A DNA stretch of 64,000 nt from Solwaraspora sp. WMMD791 (GCF_029581195.1 NZ_CP120737.1:2356001-2420000); one strand, 5' to 3'. Numbered from the stretch's first letter, positions 43,931-53,137 are shown. Translations and numbers: made by a program. Notes: generated from the sequence alone by a model not told the origin.

Positions 43931-45040
43931 ATGAGCCCTTCCCGCCCCGACCCGTCACAGGGCGACACCGAACCGCCGGCCGGCTCCGCCGGTGACGACC
44001 GGCCCCGGGTGCGGCGCCGTCGGGTCTCCATGGCCGACGTCGCCCGGCTGGCCGGTGTCTCCGCGCAGACCGTGTCCCGGGTCTCCACCGGGCATCCAGG
44101 CGTCGTGGCCAGCACCCGCGAGCAGGTGATCGCCGCCATGCGCCAGCTCGGCTACCGGCCCAACAGCGCCGCCCGCGCCCTCAAGTACGGCGAGTTCCGC
44201 ACCATCGGCGTCATCACGTTCACGCTCTCCACCACCGGCAACAGCCGGACCGTCGAGGCGATCGCCACCCACGCCGCCGCAGAGGGGTACGTCATAACCC
44301 TGATCCCGGTCGCCGCACCCACCCAGGACCGGGTCCTCGGTGCCTTCACGCGGTTGGGCGAGCTCGCGGTCGACGCCGTCATCGTGATCATGGAAGTGCA
44401 CCTCCTCGACGCCAGCACCATCGTGCTGCCGCCCGGTGTGCACGTCGTGGTCGTCGACTCCGACGCCGGGCAGCGCTACCGGGTCGTGGACACCAACCAG
44501 GCCGACGGCACCCGGCAGGCCGTCCGGCACCTGCTCGACCTCGGGCACCGTACGGTGTGGCACGTCGCCGGCCCGCCAGAGTCGTACGCCGCCGAGCGCC
44601 GCGCCGCCGCCTGGCGGGCCACCCTGGTCGACGCGGGCCGGGACGTACCGCCGCTGCGGCGGGGCGACTGGTCGGCCGGGACCGGCTACCGCATCGGCCT
44701 GGAGTTGGCCGAGGAGCCGGACTGTACGGCGGTCTTCGTCGCCAACGACCAGATGGCGCTCGGCGTGCTGCGGGCGATGCACGAGCGCGGCCGGGTGGTG
44801 CCGCGCGACGTCAGTGTGGTCGGCTTCGACGACATCGCCGAGGCCGGCTCGTTCATCCCGCCGCTGACCACCGTCCACCAGGACTTCGCCGAGGTCGGCC
44901 GGCACTGCGTCGAGGCGGCGCTGCTGCAGGTCCGCACCGGCACCACGCAGACCGGCACCACGTTGGTGCCGACCCATCTGGTGGTCCGGGCCAGCACCGC
45001 CGCTCCACCCCAGACACACCGACCAGCACCGCCGCCCTGA
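43931..45040 (+). CDS. LacI-family transcriptional regulator
   Basis: A 369-residue repressor. The HTH is VSMADVARLAGVSAQTVSRVSTGHPGV with the hinge-helix region RPNSAARALK, followed by a periplasmic-binding-protein-like sugar domain (VFVANDQMALGVLRAMHERG, SVVGFDDIAEAGSFIPPLTTV). A 30-residue disordered N-terminus precedes the HTH. The start is the ATG at 43931 behind GGAAGGA. The adjacent GH42 and ABC genes and shared operators indicate that it controls beta-galactoside use, probably released by a galactoside-type inducer. It converges on the GH42 gene. Confidence 0.93.
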   Translation: MSPSRPDPSQGDTEPPAGSAGDDRPRVRRRRVSMADVARLAGVSAQTVSRVSTGHPGVVASTREQVIAAMRQLGYRPNSAARALKYGEFRTIGVITFTLSTTGNSRTVEAIATHAAAEGYVITLIPVAAPTQDRVLGAFTRLGELAVDAVIVIMEVHLLDASTIVLPPGVHVVVVDSDAGQRYRVVDTNQADGTRQAVRHLLDLGHRTVWHVAGPPESYAAERRAAAWRATLVDAGRDVPPLRRGDWSAGTGYRIGLELAEEPDCTAVFVANDQMALGVLRAMHERGRVVPRDVSVVGFDDIAEAGSFIPPLTTVHQDFAEVGRHCVEAALLQVRTGTTQTGTTLVPTHLVVRASTAAPPQTHRPAPPP

Positions 45041-45065
45041 CCAGCACCGGGACAAGGTGCGCCGA

Positions 45066-45104
45066 CGGCGCGCTGACCGGGTCCCACGCCCGGTCAGTGC
45101 GCCG
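45066..45104. terminator. Bidirectional terminator between regulator and GH42 gene
   Basis: A 16-bp stem with one G-U pair (45066-45081 with 45089-45104) and a seven-base loop lies between the convergent genes; the right arm includes the GH42 stop codon. Confidence 0.75.
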
Positions 45105-47112
45105 CCGGCACCGCCCGTACCGCGACCGCCCGGGGCGGTAGCGTCCGTGCCGGCCCGACCACCGGCTCGCCGGGCAGGTCGGTCAGCGGCACCGGCTCGT
45201 CGGTCCGGTTGATCAGGAACCGGTACTGGCCCCGGACCGCCAGCTCGACCCGGCCCCGCAGGTGCTCCGGCAGCTCGCTGCCGACCCCGGCAGCGCTGGC
45301 GAACCGGGCCAGGACGTCGACCAGCCCGGTGGCACCGAGCCGGGTCGAGACGTAGCCGGCGGAGCCGGCCCCGACCGGCCGGCGGGTGATCGCCGGGCGG
45401 CCGGCGTACTCGCCGCTGCGGTACGTCGCCAGCACCTCGACCTGCGGATCGGTCACCGTGATCCGGTCGGTCCACAGCGTCGCGGGCGCGCCGGTGTCCA
45501 GCAGCACCTGCTCGCCGTCGGACAGCGGACCGAACTCCTCGACCCGCACGCCGAGCAGGTCCCGCAGCGCCCCCGGGTAGCCGCCGAGCCAGATGTGGTC
45601 GTGCTCGTCGACGATGCCGGAGAAGTAGGTGGTCACCAGGTGACCACCGGCGTCGACGTAACCGCGCAGCCGCTCGGCGAGCGCCGCCGGCATCAGGTGC
45701 AGGATCGGGGCGACCACCAGGTCGTAGCCGCCGAAGTCGGCGGCGGCCGGCAGTACGTCGACCCGGATGCCGAGGGTCAGGAACGCCGAGTACCAGTCGA
45801 GCGCCTCCTGCTTGTAGCGCAGCCGCGACGTCGGGTGGGAGTCCTGCTCGCAGGCCCACCAGGACTCCCAGTCGAACAGGATCGCCGCCCGCGCCGGGGT
45901 GCGTGGGGTGCCGGCGACCCCGGACAGGTCGGACAGCGTACGGCCGAGCGCGGTCACGGCCCGGAACAGGTCGCTGTCGCGCCCGGCGTGCGGCAGCATC
46001 GCCGAGTGGTACTTCTCGGCGCCGGCCGCCGACTGACGCCACTGGAAGAAGCAGATTGCGTCGGCGCCGTGCGCGACGTGGGTCAATGAGTCGCGGGCCA
46101 GCTCACCGTCGCGTTTGGCCAGGTTGACCGGCTGCCAGTTGACGGCGCTGGTGGAGTGTTCCATCAGGAACCAGGGTCGGCCGCCAGCCAGGTTGCCGGT
46201 CAGGTTGGCGGAGAAGGACAGTTCGTCGAGCGCCTGCGGTCCGGGGTGCACGTAGTGGTCGTTCGCGACGAAGTCGACCTCACCCGCCCAGTCGGCGTAG
46301 TTCATCCCGGACGACTCCCCCATCACCATGAAGTTGGTGGTGACCGGCACGTCGGGGGTGACCGCCCGCAGGATGTCGCGTTCGGCGCGCAGGTGTTCGC
46401 GCAGCGCGTCGGAGGAGAACCGTTTGAAGTCGAGTTGCTGGGTCGGGTTCGGGTACGACGCGGCCTGCCGGGGCGGCAGGATCTGGCCGAAGTCGGTGTA
46501 CCGCTGCGACCAGAAGGCGGTGCCCCAGGCGTGGTTGAGCGCGTCGATGTCGCCGTAGCGGGCCCGCAGCCACGCCCGGAACGCGTCGGCGGCGTCGTCG
46601 GAGAAGTCGTAGACGTTGTGGCAGCCGAGTTCGTTGGACACGTGCCAGGCGGTCAGCGCCGGATGGTCGCGGTACCGCTGCGCGATGGCCCGGACAAGGG
46701 CCAACGCGTACGCCCGGAAGACCGGTGAGGTGGGCCGCCAGTGTTGCCGGGCGCCCGGCCAGATGGTGGCACCGTGCCGGTCGACCGGCAGGATCTCCGG
46801 GTGGGCGGCGGTCAGCCAGGGCGGCGGTGACGCGGTCGCGGTGGCCAGGTCGACGGCGATGCCGTTGCGGTGCAACAGGTCCATGATGTCGTCGAGCCAG
46901 GCGAAGTCGAACTCGCCGGGGCCGGGCTGCAGCCGCGCCCAGGAGAAGATGGCCAGCGAGACGATGTTCACCCCGGCGGCCCGCATCGCCGCCACGTCGT
47001 CGTCCCACACGTGTCGGGGCCACTGCTCCGGGTTGTAGTCGGCGCCGTAGCCGATCCGGGGGCCGCCGGTGCCCGGCCAGCGCAGCCAGCGGTAGTCGAC
47101 GCCGAATGCCAC
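45094..47112 (-). CDS. Beta-galactosidase, GH42
   Basis: A 672-residue GH42 enzyme that hydrolyses beta-galactosides. Its TIM barrel starts GYGADYNPEQWPRHVWDDDVA; the acid/base Glu is in AWHVSNELGCHNVYDFSD and the nucleophile Glu in PWFLMEHSTSAVNWQP. The trimerisation and beta-domain follow (ILFDWESWWACEQDSHPT). There is no signal peptide, so it acts in the cytosol on sugars imported by the adjoining ABC system. The GTG at 47112 follows GAGGAGAAG. It is the last gene of the operon, separated from the binding-protein gene by a strong hairpin. Confidence 0.94.
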   Translation of the reverse strand: MAFGVDYRWLRWPGTGGPRIGYGADYNPEQWPRHVWDDDVAAMRAAGVNIVSLAIFSWARLQPGPGEFDFAWLDDIMDLLHRNGIAVDLATATASPPPWLTAAHPEILPVDRHGATIWPGARQHWRPTSPVFRAYALALVRAIAQRYRDHPALTAWHVSNELGCHNVYDFSDDAADAFRAWLRARYGDIDALNHAWGTAFWSQRYTDFGQILPPRQAASYPNPTQQLDFKRFSSDALREHLRAERDILRAVTPDVPVTTNFMVMGESSGMNYADWAGEVDFVANDHYVHPGPQALDELSFSANLTGNLAGGRPWFLMEHSTSAVNWQPVNLAKRDGELARDSLTHVAHGADAICFFQWRQSAAGAEKYHSAMLPHAGRDSDLFRAVTALGRTLSDLSGVAGTPRTPARAAILFDWESWWACEQDSHPTSRLRYKQEALDWYSAFLTLGIRVDVLPAAADFGGYDLVVAPILHLMPAALAERLRGYVDAGGHLVTTYFSGIVDEHDHIWLGGYPGALRDLLGVRVEEFGPLSDGEQVLLDTGAPATLWTDRITVTDPQVEVLATYRSGEYAGRPAITRRPVGAGSAGYVSTRLGATGLVDVLARFASAAGVGSELPEHLRGRVELAVRGQYRFLINRTDEPVPLTDLPGEPVVGPARTLPPRAVAVRAVPAAH

Positions 47113-47150
47113 GTACTTCTCCTCGTCGGTCGGGGGGTGGGAACGCCGGG

Positions 47151-47183
47151 GGCCCGGCACCGCCGTCGCGGCGGTGCCGGGCC
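47151..47183 (-). terminator. Intra-operon hairpin between binding-protein and GH42 genes
   Basis: GGCCCGGCACCGCCG (47151-47165) pairs perfectly with 47169-47183 around a three-base loop, eight bases beyond the binding-protein stop. It could attenuate transcription into the GH42 gene or protect the upstream mRNA. Confidence 0.7.
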
Positions 47184-47190
47184 ACGCGGG

Positions 47191-48522
47191 TCAACTGATG
47201 GTGAAACCCTGGTCGGTGCCGTACGTGGCGCAGGTGTCACGCCAGGCGGCCAGCGCCTCGGTCAGCGGGGTGTCCGACACGTACGCCTGCCCGACGGTGT
47301 CGTTGAACACGCTGTTGGCGTAGACCTGGAACGGCAGGTAGGACCAGCCCTCGACGACGTTGCCGGCCGACTCGGCGAAGATCTCGTTGGCCTTCTGTCC
47401 GCCGAAGTAGGCGAACTCGGCGCCGAGGAACTCCGGCGACTCCAGCTGCGCGGTGGTGGCGGGGAAGGCGCCGCCGTCGACCCGGATCTGCACCCCGTCA
47501 CCGGCGTTGGCGTAGTCGATGAAGCCGTAGGCGAGGGCCTTGTTGGTCGCCGCTGACGGGATGGCCAGCGAGCTGCCGCCGTTCTCCGCGCTGGCGGTGC
47601 CGCCGGCCTCCCACTGCGGCAGCGGGGCGACCTGCCACTTACCGGCGCCGTCGGCGACGCCGGAGATCAGGTTGGCCGGCATCCAGGCTCCGGTGGCGAG
47701 GCTGGCGATGGTGCCGTTGGCCAGGCCCTGGTACCACTGGTCGCTCCACGAGCTGACCGGGGCGAGCAGGTCCTCGCTGATCAGCTGCTGCCAGGTGGCG
47801 GCGAAGCGGGCCGAGCCGGGGTCGGTGAAGTCGATGCCCACCGAGGTGCCGTCGACCTGGAACGGCTGACCGCCGGACTGCCAGATCAGGCTGGTGGTGA
47901 AGCCGGCGTCACCGACGTCGTTGGTGATGTACACCTGCGGGTCGGCCTGGTGCAGTTTGCGGGCGGCCTCGACGTACTCGTCCCAGGTGGCGGGGACCGC
48001 GATGCCGTGCTTGTCGAAGACCTCCTTGTTGTAGAACAACGCCATCGGGCCGGAGTCCATCGGCAGGCCGAAGATGCCGCCGCCGGTGTTCACCGACGAC
48101 CACGGCCCGGGGGTGAAGGTGCTGGAGAGCGTGTCGGCTCCGTACGCGGTGAGATCGGTGACCGACTCGGCGAGGGCGAACTGCGGCAGCGCGTAGTACT
48201 CGATCTGGGCGACGTCGGGCAGTCCGTCACCGGCGGCGATCGCGTTCTGCAGCGCGGTGTACTGGTCGTTGCCGGTGCCGGCGTTGACCAGGTTCACCTT
48301 CACCTTGGGGTACTTGGCTTCGAACCCGGTGACGACCTCGGTCAGGGTCGGCTCCCAGGCCCAGACGGTGATTTCACCGCCGGCTTCGAGGGCCGCGGTC
48401 ACGTCGCTGGCCGAGACCTGGTCGCCGCCGTCGCCCTGGTCGGCGTCGCCGGAGCCGCAGCCGGCCAGGGCCAGGGTGGCCGCCGCGGCGGCCGCGACCG
48501 CCCGCAGTGTGGTGCCTTTCAT
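47191..48522 (-). CDS. ABC sugar-binding lipoprotein
   Basis: A 443-residue family 1 extracellular solute-binding protein. The signal MKGTTLRAVAAAAAATLALAGC ends in a lipobox with Cys22. The mature part has EITVWAWEPTLTEVVTGFEAKYPKVKVNLV, GDGLPDVAQIEYYALPQF and GIFGLPMDSGPMALFYNKEVFDKHG, typical of oligosaccharide binders. The ATG at 48522 follows AAAGGGA. It lies third in the operon, after both permeases, whereas most actinobacterial sugar operons begin with the binding protein. Confidence 0.93.
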   Translation of the reverse strand: MKGTTLRAVAAAAAATLALAGCGSGDADQGDGGDQVSASDVTAALEAGGEITVWAWEPTLTEVVTGFEAKYPKVKVNLVNAGTGNDQYTALQNAIAAGDGLPDVAQIEYYALPQFALAESVTDLTAYGADTLSSTFTPGPWSSVNTGGGIFGLPMDSGPMALFYNKEVFDKHGIAVPATWDEYVEAARKLHQADPQVYITNDVGDAGFTTSLIWQSGGQPFQVDGTSVGIDFTDPGSARFAATWQQLISEDLLAPVSSWSDQWYQGLANGTIASLATGAWMPANLISGVADGAGKWQVAPLPQWEAGGTASAENGGSSLAIPSAATNKALAYGFIDYANAGDGVQIRVDGGAFPATTAQLESPEFLGAEFAYFGGQKANEIFAESAGNVVEGWSYLPFQVYANSVFNDTVGQAYVSDTPLTEALAAWRDTCATYGTDQGFTIS

Positions 48523-48555
48523 GAGTGTCCCTTTCACAGGTGATGGGGGGGGTGG

Positions 48556-49422
48556 TCACTCCTTGACGCTGCCGGCGGCCAGACCCGACTGCCAGTAGCG
48601 CTGCAGGAGCAGGAACGCCGCCAGCAGCGGCAGGATGGTCAGTAGCGACCCGGTGATGACGAGGTGGAACACCGGCTGCCCACCAGCGGTGGCGGCCTGT
48701 TCGTTCCAGGCGTTGAGGCCCAGCGTCAGCGGGTACCAGTCCGGGTCCTTGAGCATGATCAGTGGCAGGAAGTAGTTGTTCCAGGTGGCGACCATGCTGA
48801 ACAGCGCGACGGTGACGATGCCGGGGGCCAGCAGCGGCAGGCAGATCTGGAACAGGGTGCGGAACTCGCCGGCCCCGTCCATCCTGGCGGCCTCCAGCAG
48901 CTCGTCCGGGATGGCCTCGGCGGCGAACGTCCACATCAGGTAGAGACCGAACGGGGTGATCAGCGACGGGATGATCACCGCCCACGGGGTGTTGGTCAGG
49001 CCGAGCTGGCTGAACATCAGGAACGTCGGTACGGCCAGCGCGGTCCCGGGCACGGCGACCGCGCCGATGACGATCGCGAAGACGGCCTTACGGCCGACGA
49101 AGTCGAACTTGGCCAGCCCGTACCCGCCGAGGGTCGCGAGCAGGGTCGCGCCGCCGGCACCGGCCGCCACGTACAGCAGGGTGTTGCCCAGCCAGCGCAG
49201 GAAGATCCCGCCGTCGTAGGTGAGCGTGTCGACGACGTTGTCCCACAGCGCGAAGTCGTCGGCGAACCACAGGCCGAACGAGGAGAACAGGCCCTGCTGC
49301 GACTTGGTGGCGTTGATCAGCAGCCAGGCGAGCGGGATCAGGCTGTACACCAGCACGATGCCGGTGAGCAGGGTCAGGGTGACACTGTGGCCGGGCCGGC
49401 GCACCCTGGTGGTGGCGGACAT
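48556..49422 (-). CDS. ABC sugar permease, MalG-type
   Basis: A 288-residue inner-membrane permease with six helices and the coupling loop EAARMDGAGEFRTLFQICLPLLAPGI (EAA motif), which docks the ATPase. The start is the ATG at 49422, whose A is also the last base of the preceding stop codon (TGATG), so translation is coupled. It forms the transmembrane dimer with the MalF-type partner. No ATPase gene is present; actinomycetes often use a shared MsiK-type ATPase. Confidence 0.93.
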   Translation of the reverse strand: MSATTRVRRPGHSVTLTLLTGIVLVYSLIPLAWLLINATKSQQGLFSSFGLWFADDFALWDNVVDTLTYDGGIFLRWLGNTLLYVAAGAGGATLLATLGGYGLAKFDFVGRKAVFAIVIGAVAVPGTALAVPTFLMFSQLGLTNTPWAVIIPSLITPFGLYLMWTFAAEAIPDELLEAARMDGAGEFRTLFQICLPLLAPGIVTVALFSMVATWNNYFLPLIMLKDPDWYPLTLGLNAWNEQAATAGGQPVFHLVITGSLLTILPLLAAFLLLQRYWQSGLAAGSVKE

Positions 49423-50348
49423 CAGCGTCCCTCCCGCATGCCGCGTAGCTGGACGACGTACGCGATGGCCATGGTGATCAGGCCCATCACGATCGCGACG
49501 GTGGCCGAGTAGTTGTACTGCTGGCCGGAGAAGCTCAGCGAGTAGGCGTACAGGTTGGGGGTGAAGTAGGTGGTGATCGCGTTGGGCGCCAGGTGCTGCA
49601 GGATGCTCGGTTCGTTGAACAGCTGGAAGCTGCCGATGATGGAGAAGATGGTGGCGATGACCAGGGCGCCGCGGATCGCCGGCAGTTTGATCGACCGGAT
49701 GACCCGCAGCTGGCTGGCGCCGTCGACTTCGGCGGCCTCGTAGAGGGTGGCCGGCACGACCCGCAGCGCCGAGTAGAAGATCACCATGTTGTAGCCGACG
49801 AACTCCCAGGTGACGATGTTGCCGATGGCGACCAGGACGAGGTCGGGGCGCAGCGGGTCGGGCAGCGCGACCCCGAACGCGTCGTTGATGTTGCCGATCA
49901 GGCCGAACCGGTCGCCGTACATGAAGCCCCACATCAGGGTGGCGACGACGGCCGGTACGGCGTACGGCAGGAAGATCGAGACCCGGAAGAAGCTCTTGCC
50001 GTGCAGCCGGCCGCTGTCGATGGCGAGCGCGACGAGCAGCGCGATGGCCAGCATGATCGGCACCTGGACGACGAGGAAGAGGCCGACGCGGCCGAAGGCG
50101 GACCAGAACTGGGGGTCGGTCAGCGCCCGCTGGTAGTTGTCCAGGCCGACGAAGGAGTTGCCGCCGATCAGTTGCCGGCGGTACAGGCTCAGATAGATCG
50201 AGTAGCCGATCGGCGCGATGAACACGAGCGCGAAGACCAGCATGAACGGACCGACGAACTGCCAGCCGGCCAGGGGACGTCGCCGGCGGGGCCGGCGGCG
50301 GACGCCACCGGCGGTGGCCGTCCGGGGCGGTGTCGGTGGGGTTGCCAT
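49422..50348 (-). CDS. ABC sugar permease, MalF-type
   Basis: A 308-residue permease with six membrane helices (FMLVFALVFIAPIGYSIYLSL, VGLFLVVQVPIMLAIALLVA) and the coupling loop YEAAEVDGASQLRVIRSIKLPAI. The Arg-rich N-terminus (GGVRRRPRRRR) faces the cytoplasm. The ATG at 50348 follows GAGGTC. It is the first gene of the sugar operon; the palindromic operator lies 28 bp upstream of the start. Confidence 0.93.
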   Translation of the reverse strand: MATPPTPPRTATAGGVRRRPRRRRPLAGWQFVGPFMLVFALVFIAPIGYSIYLSLYRRQLIGGNSFVGLDNYQRALTDPQFWSAFGRVGLFLVVQVPIMLAIALLVALAIDSGRLHGKSFFRVSIFLPYAVPAVVATLMWGFMYGDRFGLIGNINDAFGVALPDPLRPDLVLVAIGNIVTWEFVGYNMVIFYSALRVVPATLYEAAEVDGASQLRVIRSIKLPAIRGALVIATIFSIIGSFQLFNEPSILQHLAPNAITTYFTPNLYAYSLSFSGQQYNYSATVAIVMGLITMAIAYVVQLRGMREGR

Positions 50349-50375
50349 TGCGTTCGACCTCGGGTCACGTCGGTA

Positions 50376-50391
50376 ATGTTTGCGCAAACAT
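50376..50391. promoter_or_regulatory. LacI-family operator 2
   Basis: ATGTTTGCGCAAACAT is a perfect 16-bp palindrome of the CG-centred LacI/GalR type, 28 bp before the first permease gene. It differs in one base from the site before the regulator gene. Confidence 0.88.
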
Positions 50392-50434
50392 CGAGGCCTG
50401 ATGGTGGCACCGGGGCCGACCGCCGTCAACCCCA

Positions 50435-50550
50435 CAGCCGCGTCGACCTTGCCCGGACGGCAGCCGCGTCAGCCCGGCCCGGACCGCAGCCGCGTCAGTC
50501 TTGCCCGGACGGCAGCCGCGTCAGTCTTGCCCGGATCGGCTCCGCGTCCG
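50435..50550. repeat. 26-bp tandem array at regulator 3' end
   Basis: CAGCCGCGTC starts at 50435, 50461, 50487 and 50513, exactly 26 bp apart, each followed by a (T/C)TTGCCCGGAC-like stretch; a diverged fifth copy starts near 50539. The last copies are the 3' end of the NB-ARC regulator gene, whose stop codon lies at 50495. Confidence 0.85.
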
Positions 50551-52978
50551 GATGCTGCAGGTCGTCGAGGATCTCCACCGCCGCCGACCACCACCGCCGT
50601 GCGGCCAGCAGGTCGCCGATCTGCGCCCCGATCTCCCCCAGGCTGCTCAGCACCAGTGCCTCCAGGTGCCGGTCCCCCAGCCCACGGAACAACGTCAGCG
50701 CCTCCTGGTAGCAGGCGGCCGCCTCGTCCGGATGCCCGAGATGCTGGTACGCGTACCCCAGGCTGTGCCAGGTGCTGGCCAGCCCCGGCCGGTCGGCGAA
50801 CCCCTGCAGCACCTCCAACGCCCGGCCGCACCAGCTGAGTGTCTCGGCGTACTCACCGAGCCGGGCGTGCTGCCAGCCGACCACGTTCAGCGCCTTGCCC
50901 GCCCCCCGCAGGTCACCGGCCGCCTCGTACAACTCGCACGCGGTCCGCCCGTGCGCCAACGCCTCCCGGTGGCGCTCCTGCCGCTCCCGCAGCAGGGCCA
51001 GGTTCATCTGGGTGAGTCCCTGCCGCGCCAGGTCGCCGCGCCGCTGCTCCACCGTCAACGCCGCCAGCAGATGGGTCTCGGCCTCGGCGTGACAGTTCGT
51101 CCGGGTGTACGCCCGGGCGATGTTGCGGTGCGCCGCCGCCTGCGCCGCCGTGTCCGCCAGCCGCCGCGCCACCTCCAGTGCCGCCTGCTGCATGACCAGC
51201 AGATCCTGCCAGTGGCCCTGCCGGTCCAGGAAGGTGTAGGTCACCTGGGACAGCGTCACCGCCGCCGCGTCCAGCCCGGCCGCCAACGCGACGTCGAACA
51301 TCGCCACCAGCACCGATTGCTCGGTGGCGAACCAGGCCAGCGCCGCGCCGGCGTCGGTGAACCGCTCGGCGCCGACCCCGGACCCCACCGGCTCCGGCGG
51401 CGACGGCACCGGGTTCGGCTGTAGCACCCGGTCGGCCTGGTACGCGCTGTGCGTGTAGTGGTCGACGAGCCGGCGTACCGCCGCCGCCCGGTCCGCCGCG
51501 CTCTCCGACCGACGGGCCTGCTCGGCCGCGTAGACCCGCAACAGGTCGTGCAGCCCGTACCGGCCGTCGGCCAGTTCGTCGAGCAGGTGCGAACGGACCA
51601 GTTCACCGAGCACCCGCCGAACCTCGGCGGCCGGCCTGCCGGCGAGACTCGCCACCGCCGGCAGACAGATCGTCGGGCCGGGATGGTTGCCCAGCAGCCG
51701 GAACAGCTGCGCCGCAGCTGGGCTCAACGCCTCGTACGACCAGGAGAACACCGACCGTACGCCGAGCTCCGGGTCGTCGGCGGCGAGCGCGTCGAGACGT
51801 TCGCCGGCGGTCCGCAACTCGGCCGCGAGCGCCGCCAACGGCATCTGCGGCGCGGTCGCGGCCCGGGCGCCGACGACCGCCAACGCCAACGGCAGCCCGA
51901 CGCACCGGGCCACGATCTCGTCGACCGCGTCCGGCTCGGCGGCGCAGCGCGCCGAGCCGACCCGATGCCGCAGCAGCTCGGCCGCCTGCGACCCGTCGAG
52001 CAGGTCCAGCGTCACCGGGAATGCGCCGTGCGCGGCCACCAACCCGGTCAGCTGGTTGCGGCTGGTCACCACGACCAGGCACCGGGGCGCGCTGGGCAGC
52101 AGCATCCGCACGTGCCCGCTGTCGCGCGCGTTGTCCAGCACGATCAGCATCCGCCGCCCGGCCAACGTGGTCCGCAGCAACGCCGTACGGGCGTCGAGCT
52201 GCACCGGCACCCGGGCCGGTGGCACCCCGAGCCCGTCGAGCAGCAGCCGAAGCGCGGTAGCCGGCTCGGTCACCGCACCGTCCGGGTCGAAACCCCGCAG
52301 GTTGAGGTAGAGCTGGCCGTCCGGGAACCGGTCGGCGACCTGGTGCGCCCAGTGCACCGCCAGGGTGGTCTTGCCCACCCCGGCGGTGCCGCTGACCGCC
52401 ACCACCCGTACCGCACCGGCACCCCGGCCGTCGTCGGTGGCGTCGGCGAACTCGGTCAGCCGGGCCAGTTCGGCCCGGCGGCCACTGAACCGGGCCAGCG
52501 CCGGTGGCAACTGCCGTGGCACCGCCCGGTCTGGGCCGCCGATGCCCGCACCGTCGCCTGCGCCCGCACCGTCGCCTGGGCCCGGATCGGCGCCTGGGGC
52601 AGCGCCGCCACCGGCCGCGACCGCGACCGGCAGCGGTACCTCGACGCCGCGGCGCTGCTCGTCCACCCGGTCCCGGGCGCTGGCCAACGCCCCCCGCTCG
52701 ATCGGGCTCGCGCCGAGCAGGCCGACCAGGACGTCGAAGCGGTCCGTCGGCGGCAGCGTCTTGCCGGTGAGGTACTCGGCGACGGCCGTGTGCGACCAGC
52801 CGGCGCGGGCGGCCAGCAGCCGGTACGACAACACCCGGTGGCCTTCGCGGCGGGCATGCCGACGCCGCAGGGCACGCAGCAGGCCGGCAAGGTCGTCGAC
52901 GGTACGGGCGGCGGCGGCGTCACGCAGCAGGCGGTCCGGTGGTCGGGTGTCCACAGCGTGCACCATCGCGACTCGCAC
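50495..52978 (-). CDS. HTH / NB-ARC / TPR regulator
   Basis: An 827-residue STAND-type regulator. The N-terminus (residues about 20-95) is an XRE-like HTH (LSYRLLAARAGWSHTAVAEYLTGKTLPP). A Pro/Gly/Ala linker leads to the NB-ARC ATPase with Walker A VSGTAGVGKTTLAVHWAHQ, Walker B RRMLIVLDNARD and the GLPLALAVVGA motif; TPR-type repeats follow (GLASTWHSLGYAYQHLGHPDEAAACYQEAL). AfsR-like proteins share this layout but have a SARP DNA-binding domain. GTG 52978 and ATG 52966 are both possible starts; GGTGGAGG favours the first. Its target is unknown; phased repeats lie upstream. Confidence 0.85.
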   Translation of the reverse strand: MRVAMVHAVDTRPPDRLLRDAAAARTVDDLAGLLRALRRRHARREGHRVLSYRLLAARAGWSHTAVAEYLTGKTLPPTDRFDVLVGLLGASPIERGALASARDRVDEQRRGVEVPLPVAVAAGGGAAPGADPGPGDGAGAGDGAGIGGPDRAVPRQLPPALARFSGRRAELARLTEFADATDDGRGAGAVRVVAVSGTAGVGKTTLAVHWAHQVADRFPDGQLYLNLRGFDPDGAVTEPATALRLLLDGLGVPPARVPVQLDARTALLRTTLAGRRMLIVLDNARDSGHVRMLLPSAPRCLVVVTSRNQLTGLVAAHGAFPVTLDLLDGSQAAELLRHRVGSARCAAEPDAVDEIVARCVGLPLALAVVGARAATAPQMPLAALAAELRTAGERLDALAADDPELGVRSVFSWSYEALSPAAAQLFRLLGNHPGPTICLPAVASLAGRPAAEVRRVLGELVRSHLLDELADGRYGLHDLLRVYAAEQARRSESAADRAAAVRRLVDHYTHSAYQADRVLQPNPVPSPPEPVGSGVGAERFTDAGAALAWFATEQSVLVAMFDVALAAGLDAAAVTLSQVTYTFLDRQGHWQDLLVMQQAALEVARRLADTAAQAAAHRNIARAYTRTNCHAEAETHLLAALTVEQRRGDLARQGLTQMNLALLRERQERHREALAHGRTACELYEAAGDLRGAGKALNVVGWQHARLGEYAETLSWCGRALEVLQGFADRPGLASTWHSLGYAYQHLGHPDEAAACYQEALTLFRGLGDRHLEALVLSSLGEIGAQIGDLLAARRWWSAAVEILDDLQHPDAEPIRARLTRLPSGQD

Positions 52979-53040
52979 GATCCTCCACCGACCGACGTCA
53001 CGGCGGCGACCTGACGGCCCCCGCTCCACAACGGATGTTA

Positions 53041-53070
53041 GTCGATGTACGCCGATGTACGGAGATGAAC
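53041..53070. promoter_or_regulatory. Three 10-bp phased direct repeats
   Basis: GTCGATGTAC, GCCGATGTAC and GGAGATGAAC follow each other without gap, one helical turn apart, 63 bp before the NB-ARC regulator's start. Phased direct repeats are typical binding sites of multimeric activators; autoregulation is an inference. Confidence 0.5.
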
Positions 53071-53104
53071 GAGATCACGCCCACAGCGGTCCGCCACCCG
53101 GCAC

Positions 53105-53137
53105 CCTGTACGGAGAACAGCCCCGACACCGTACAGG
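53105..53137. promoter_or_regulatory. 9-bp perfect inverted repeat
   Basis: CCTGTACGG (53105-53113) and CCGTACAGG (53129-53137) are separated by 15 bases. It could be an operator or, on the plus strand, an RNA stem just ahead of an AGGAGGG sequence (53134-53140). Confidence 0.45.
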
